64,000 nucleotides of DNA, from positions 124,001 through 188,000 of the forward strand of contig NZ_NKYF01000011.1 in the NCBI RefSeq assembly GCF_002262885.1. Direction: 5' to 3'. The translations under genes and the position numbers were made by a program. The notes beneath the pieces are model-generated. The model did not search any database and had not been told where the DNA came from. It was given only the letters and a program-made list of their open reading frames with translations. Numbering within the stretch: position 1 is the first letter of the stretch; every line of letters begins with the position of its first letter. This document shows positions 61,162 to 64,000 of this stretch, piece after piece. Origin of the DNA: Pseudonocardia sp. MH-G8. Lineage in GTDB: Bacteria; Actinomycetota; Actinomycetes; Mycobacteriales; Pseudonocardiaceae.

Positions 61162-62607
61162 TCATGTGAAGAGTTCCCACGTCGAGACCAGCCCCAGGAT
61201 CGTCAGCAACACCCCGGACAGCAGCACCCACCAGCGGCCTGCGGTCGTCAGGCGGTAGGCCGGGGGCAGGACCTTGTGCTCGGTCCACAGGATCGCGAGG
61301 CAGAACAGCCCCGAGGCCAGCAGGCCGCCGAGCACGGACGCGGGTGTCACGATCACCACCAGCTCGCCGACCGTGAACACCAGCGCGAGGCTCGCGACCA
61401 GGATGTAGCCGTACATCCAGGGTCGCAGGACGCGCGGCCCGGCGCGGCGCAGCCGTCCGAACACCGGGGAGAGCGTCTCGTAGGCGGTGTAGGTGTAGAG
61501 CTCCCAGAACGCGTAGAGCGAGCCGAAGAACGCGAAGAAGACGGCGACGTAGTAGAGGTACTGCAGCGTCGGGTGGATCGCCGTGAGGAAGCCGGCCTGG
61601 TAGGTGAGGGTGTCGTTGCCCTCGGGGATCTGCTGCTGCGAGGCGAGCAGGGACGCGCCGTTGATCATGAACATGGACGCGAAGACGACGATCGCGGCGA
61701 ACGACAGCACCGTGTCGCCCAGCGGCGCACGGCTCCACGCGCGGCCGCGGGCCACCTGCTCGGGGTCCTCCGAGAGCGGCAGCCGGGCCCCGCGGGGCAG
61801 GGCCGCGAGCCGCTCGGCCAGCCCGGCCTGGTCGTCGCGGCCGAGCATGCCCCAGCGCTTCTCGCGCAGCATGCCCGCGTAGCCGATGTAGTCGTAGGTG
61901 CCGCCGCCGACGGCGCCCAGGTACACGGCCAGCTCCAGCCACTCGGAGCGCTCGGCGATGTCGGGGTAGGCACCCGCGACCCAGCCGTTGTACTCCGGGA
62001 CGCTCGGCAGGAGCCCGGCCAGCGCGGCGAGCCAGTCCGGTTGCAGCACCACCACGCTGATCGCGACGGCCAGCAGCATGAACCCGACGATCACGGTCTG
62101 CGCGCGTTCCAGGCGCTGGTAGCCGCCGAACCAGGACAGCAGCCCGGACAGCACGATCAGCCCCGTGGCCCACAGCGCACCGGTGCCGACGGCGGTGAGC
62201 GAGGCCATGAGGTCGCCCAGCCCCACGCCGAGCCCGCCGACCCACGACGGCACCGCGGCGATCGACACCACGCCCATGAGCAGGGTGAACCAGCCGCGCG
62301 GCCCGCGGAACAGCGTGGCCCAGCGGGCCATCGGGTGCTCGCCCGCCACGACGGTGTACCGGTTGAACGAGTAGGCCAGCGCGGCCTTCGCCGCGGCCGA
62401 GACGAGGAACGCCCACAGCAGCGCGTAGCCGAATATCGCTCCGCCCCGCGCGGCGAACACCATCTCGCCGGAGCCGATGTTGGCCGACGCGACGATCGCG
62501 CCGGGTCCCAGCACCGACAGCGCCGTGACGAGCGTCAGGCGGCGGCGCAGCTTCTCGGGCGGTTCGGGGTAGGTGAGGAAGCCGGTGGTATCGGCCGGGT
62601 TCGTCAT
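61162..62607 (-). CDS. Nramp-related transporter with altered metal-site helix
   Basis: A 481-aa protein with about 11 membrane helices and the Nramp outline (LGPGAIVASANIGSGEMVFA near residue 35; SFNRYTVVAGEHPM; FGGYQRLERAQTVIVG). The DPGN motif expected in the first helix is replaced by ASANIGSGE, and no MPHxxF-like motif is seen, so Mn/Fe transport is doubtful; Nramp-related families with such changes move Mg, Al or other substrates. ATG 62607. Divergent-side neighbour of the GntR regulator, same strand. Confidence 0.8.
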   Translation of the reverse strand: MTNPADTTGFLTYPEPPEKLRRRLTLVTALSVLGPGAIVASANIGSGEMVFAARGGAIFGYALLWAFLVSAAAKAALAYSFNRYTVVAGEHPMARWATLFRGPRGWFTLLMGVVSIAAVPSWVGGLGVGLGDLMASLTAVGTGALWATGLIVLSGLLSWFGGYQRLERAQTVIVGFMLLAVAISVVVLQPDWLAALAGLLPSVPEYNGWVAGAYPDIAERSEWLELAVYLGAVGGGTYDYIGYAGMLREKRWGMLGRDDQAGLAERLAALPRGARLPLSEDPEQVARGRAWSRAPLGDTVLSFAAIVVFASMFMINGASLLASQQQIPEGNDTLTYQAGFLTAIHPTLQYLYYVAVFFAFFGSLYAFWELYTYTAYETLSPVFGRLRRAGPRVLRPWMYGYILVASLALVFTVGELVVIVTPASVLGGLLASGLFCLAILWTEHKVLPPAYRLTTAGRWWVLLSGVLLTILGLVSTWELFT

Positions 62608-62634
62608 GCCCGCTCCTTTGCGGTCACGAGGGGA

Positions 62635-63372
62635 TCAGATGGTGGTCTGGTGCCGGCGCACCTGCTCCAGCCAGGCCAGCGACTCGGGCGAGCCGCCGGG
62701 GAAGTTCTCCCCCGCCTCGAGCAGGAACGTGCGGTCGCCGTGGTGGGCGAGCTCGTCGTGCACGGCCGCGGGGTCGCCCGCCTCCACCAGCTCCAGGATG
62801 CGCAGGTGGCGCCGGGCGTCCCCGGCGAGCGTCTCGTGGCTGCGCCGGGCCCGGCGGTTCATCGCCATGCACAGGTGCAGCTGCAGGGCCAGTGAGCGGT
62901 AGGCCTCCTCCAGCCTGCGGTGCCCGGCCAACCCGACCACGGCCACGTGGAAGGCGAACCCCCGCTCGGTGACGGCGGCGGCGTCACCCTCCGCGGCGAC
63001 CCGCGCCAGCTCCGCGTACGCCGTGCGGCACCGCTCGATCCGCTCGGGCGCGTGGCAGGGCACCCCGAGGTCGACGGCGAGGTGTTCGAGGTCGTGGCGC
63101 AGGGTGCAGATCTCGTAGACGTCGTGCAGCGTCAGCGGCGTCACCACGACGCCGCGGCGCGGGGACCGTACGACGAGCCCCTCCTGCTCGAGCACCCGCA
63201 GGGCCTCGCGCAGCGGCGGCTTGCTGACGCCGAGCCGGATGGCCACCTGGTTCTCCACGACGCGGTCCCCGGGCCGCAGCTCCCCGGCGAGGATCATCGC
63301 CCGTAGCGCGGACGCGGCGAGCTGCATGATGCTCGGCGGCGCCTCGATGCGCCGGTCGGGCTGGTCGGACAC
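62635..63372 (-). CDS. GntR family (FadR/FCD) transcriptional regulator
   Basis: About 245 aa: GntR winged helix with VAIRLGVSKPPLREALRVLE (about 45-64) and a C-terminal FCD domain whose His and Asp residues (CTLRHDLEHLAVD; HVAVVGLAGHRRL) bind a metal and an organic acid. GTG 63372 is preferred; GTG 63384 directly abuts the only ribosome site (gaggagg). It is upstream of the Nramp gene and opposite the CoA-transferase, and probably controls both. Confidence 0.88.
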   Translation of the reverse strand: MSDQPDRRIEAPPSIMQLAASALRAMILAGELRPGDRVVENQVAIRLGVSKPPLREALRVLEQEGLVVRSPRRGVVVTPLTLHDVYEICTLRHDLEHLAVDLGVPCHAPERIERCRTAYAELARVAAEGDAAAVTERGFAFHVAVVGLAGHRRLEEAYRSLALQLHLCMAMNRRARRSHETLAGDARRHLRILELVEAGDPAAVHDELAHHGDRTFLLEAGENFPGGSPESLAWLEQVRRHQTTI

Positions 63373-63442
63373 GCTGCCGCGCACCTCCTCGAGGCGAACC
63401 GGGTACGAGCGAGTTTCGCTCTGACCCTTGTCTCGCGCCTAC

Positions 63443-63464
63443 GAACTTCTGTAGACAGTAGTTC
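63443..63464. promoter_or_regulatory. 22-bp imperfect palindrome, candidate GntR operator
   Basis: GAACT-t-CTGT-ag-ACAG-t-AGTTC is nearly symmetrical and contains the TGTagACA core common to FadR-branch GntR operators. A TTGTCT -35-like box (63428-63433) lies upstream for the CoA-transferase gene. A small hairpin gagcga-gtt-tcgctc is at 63407-63421. Confidence 0.55.
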
Positions 63465-63499
63465 AGCTTGTCGATGTCGCCAAGACTGCGGAGGTGCGT

Positions 63500-64000
63500 G
63501 TGCTGGGTTCCGAGAGCTCCGACGGGACGGCCCCGCTCGCGGGCGTCACCGTGCTGGAGGTCGGCGCCTTCATGGCGGCGCCGTTCGCGACGATGCAGCT
63601 CGCCGACCTGGGCGCCACCGTCCTCAAGATCGAGGTGCCGGGCGCGGGCGACCCGGTGCGCACGACCGGCCCGTTCCTCGACGGGCACAGCTCGCCGTTC
63701 GCGCGCCTCAACCGCAACAAGCGCTCCGTCGCCCTCGACCTGAAGTCCGAGGACGGCCGGGAGGCGCTGCGCCGGCTGGCCGCCGAGGCCGATGTGCTGG
63801 TGGAGAACCTGCGGCCCGGCGCGATGCGCAAGCTCGGGCTGGACTACGAGAGCCTCCGCGAGGCGGCCCCGCGCCTGGTCTACGCCTCGGCGTCGGGCTG
63901 GGGCCAGGACGGCCCGCTCGCGAACCTCCCCGGGCTGGACATCATGGCGCAGGCCCGCGGCGGCCTGATGAGCATCACCGGCACTCCCGACGGGGAGCCC
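63500..64000 (+). CDS. CaiB/BaiF CoA-transferase (3' end beyond window)
   Basis: The first 167 codons of a family III CoA-transferase: GVTVLEVGAFMAAPFATMQL, LGATVLKIEVPGAGD, NRNKRSVALDLKSEDG and ASGWGQDGPLANLPG, all in family order. GTG 63500 follows ggagg at 5-base spacing; GTG 63494 is too close. The frame is open to the window's end, before the catalytic Asp. Divergent from the GntR gene, which probably regulates it. Confidence 0.85.
   Translation, partial: MLGSESSDGTAPLAGVTVLEVGAFMAAPFATMQLADLGATVLKIEVPGAGDPVRTTGPFLDGHSSPFARLNRNKRSVALDLKSEDGREALRRLAAEADVLVENLRPGAMRKLGLDYESLREAAPRLVYASASGWGQDGPLANLPGLDIMAQARGGLMSITGTPDGEP

Noticed and set aside
61076..62416. 446-aa frame ending in the palindromic element
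   Set aside because: Frame-shifted shadow of the Nramp gene; its tail is the repeat, not protein.

Overview
The window is very GC-rich bacterial DNA with frequent GTG starts, four-base ATGA/GTGA stop-start overlaps, TAnnnT-type -10 boxes and two apparently leaderless genes. Gene content fits a Gram-positive actinobacterium: an Rv0862c-type XPB/helicase-associated protein, F420-type enzymes, acyl-CoA carboxylase split into small subunits, and many CoA-transferases, TetR and MHS/MFS proteins. Family Pseudonocardiaceae (Pseudonocardia-like) is the best guess, from overall style only. No rRNA, intact tRNA, CRISPR array, phage or complete insertion sequence was seen. No stretch over 300 bases lacks a gene.

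Regions. 1-5.3 kb: end of an NhaC-type antiporter, a TetR regulator, an MFS/MaoC pair, and a DUF2786/GNAT pair. 5.3-10.1 kb: a remnant of a berberine-bridge-type oxidoreductase, the Rv0862c-like gene, a siderophore-binding lipoprotein behind a tandem repeat and a candidate iron box, and an aminoglycoside-phosphotransferase-like gene. 10.1-16 kb (minus strand): an operon-like run of an unknown 346-aa protein, a FAD oxidoreductase, an MHS transporter, a CoA-transferase and an enoyl-CoA hydratase. 16-20.6 kb: an LLM oxidoreductase, a class IV aminotransferase, two copies of an inverted-repeat element, dodecin, an M13 peptidase and a small HTH protein.

20.6-39.2 kb is the most interesting block. 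Two divergent operons share a regulatory gap at 27.07-27.21 kb beside a TetR gene. The minus arm carries biotin carboxylase, a 71-aa biotin carrier, a CoA-transferase, an APH-type kinase, an SDR and an ACAD10/11-like acyl-CoA dehydrogenase. The plus arm carries a five-part peptide-type ABC importer, a crotonase, a carboxyltransferase and an acyl-CoA ligase. A convergent SRPBCC, PEP-hydrolase-like and Tm-1-like set follows. The kinase + dehydrogenase + SDR trio resembles the 4-hydroxyacyl-CoA route of levulinate catabolism, and the carboxylase would handle the propionyl-CoA produced. This is inference.

39.2-45.2 kb: PhzF, cupin, an SDR/NTF2/F420-reductase-like operon with a divergent leaderless TetR, a LysR regulator, and an ADP-ribosylglycohydrolase homologue lacking its Asp pair. 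45.3-49.6 kb: AhpD-like protein, LacI regulator, two unknown proteins and a GT39-like membrane enzyme. 49.6-54.5 kb: a MacAB-like export operon behind a perfect 18-bp hairpin, and a BASS transporter. 54.5-60 kb: a TRAP transporter with KduI, an IclR regulator and KduD, i.e. uptake and processing of an unsaturated-uronate product. 60-64 kb: YciI, NUDIX, a small membrane protein, an Nramp relative, a GntR regulator and the start of another CoA-transferase running off the window.
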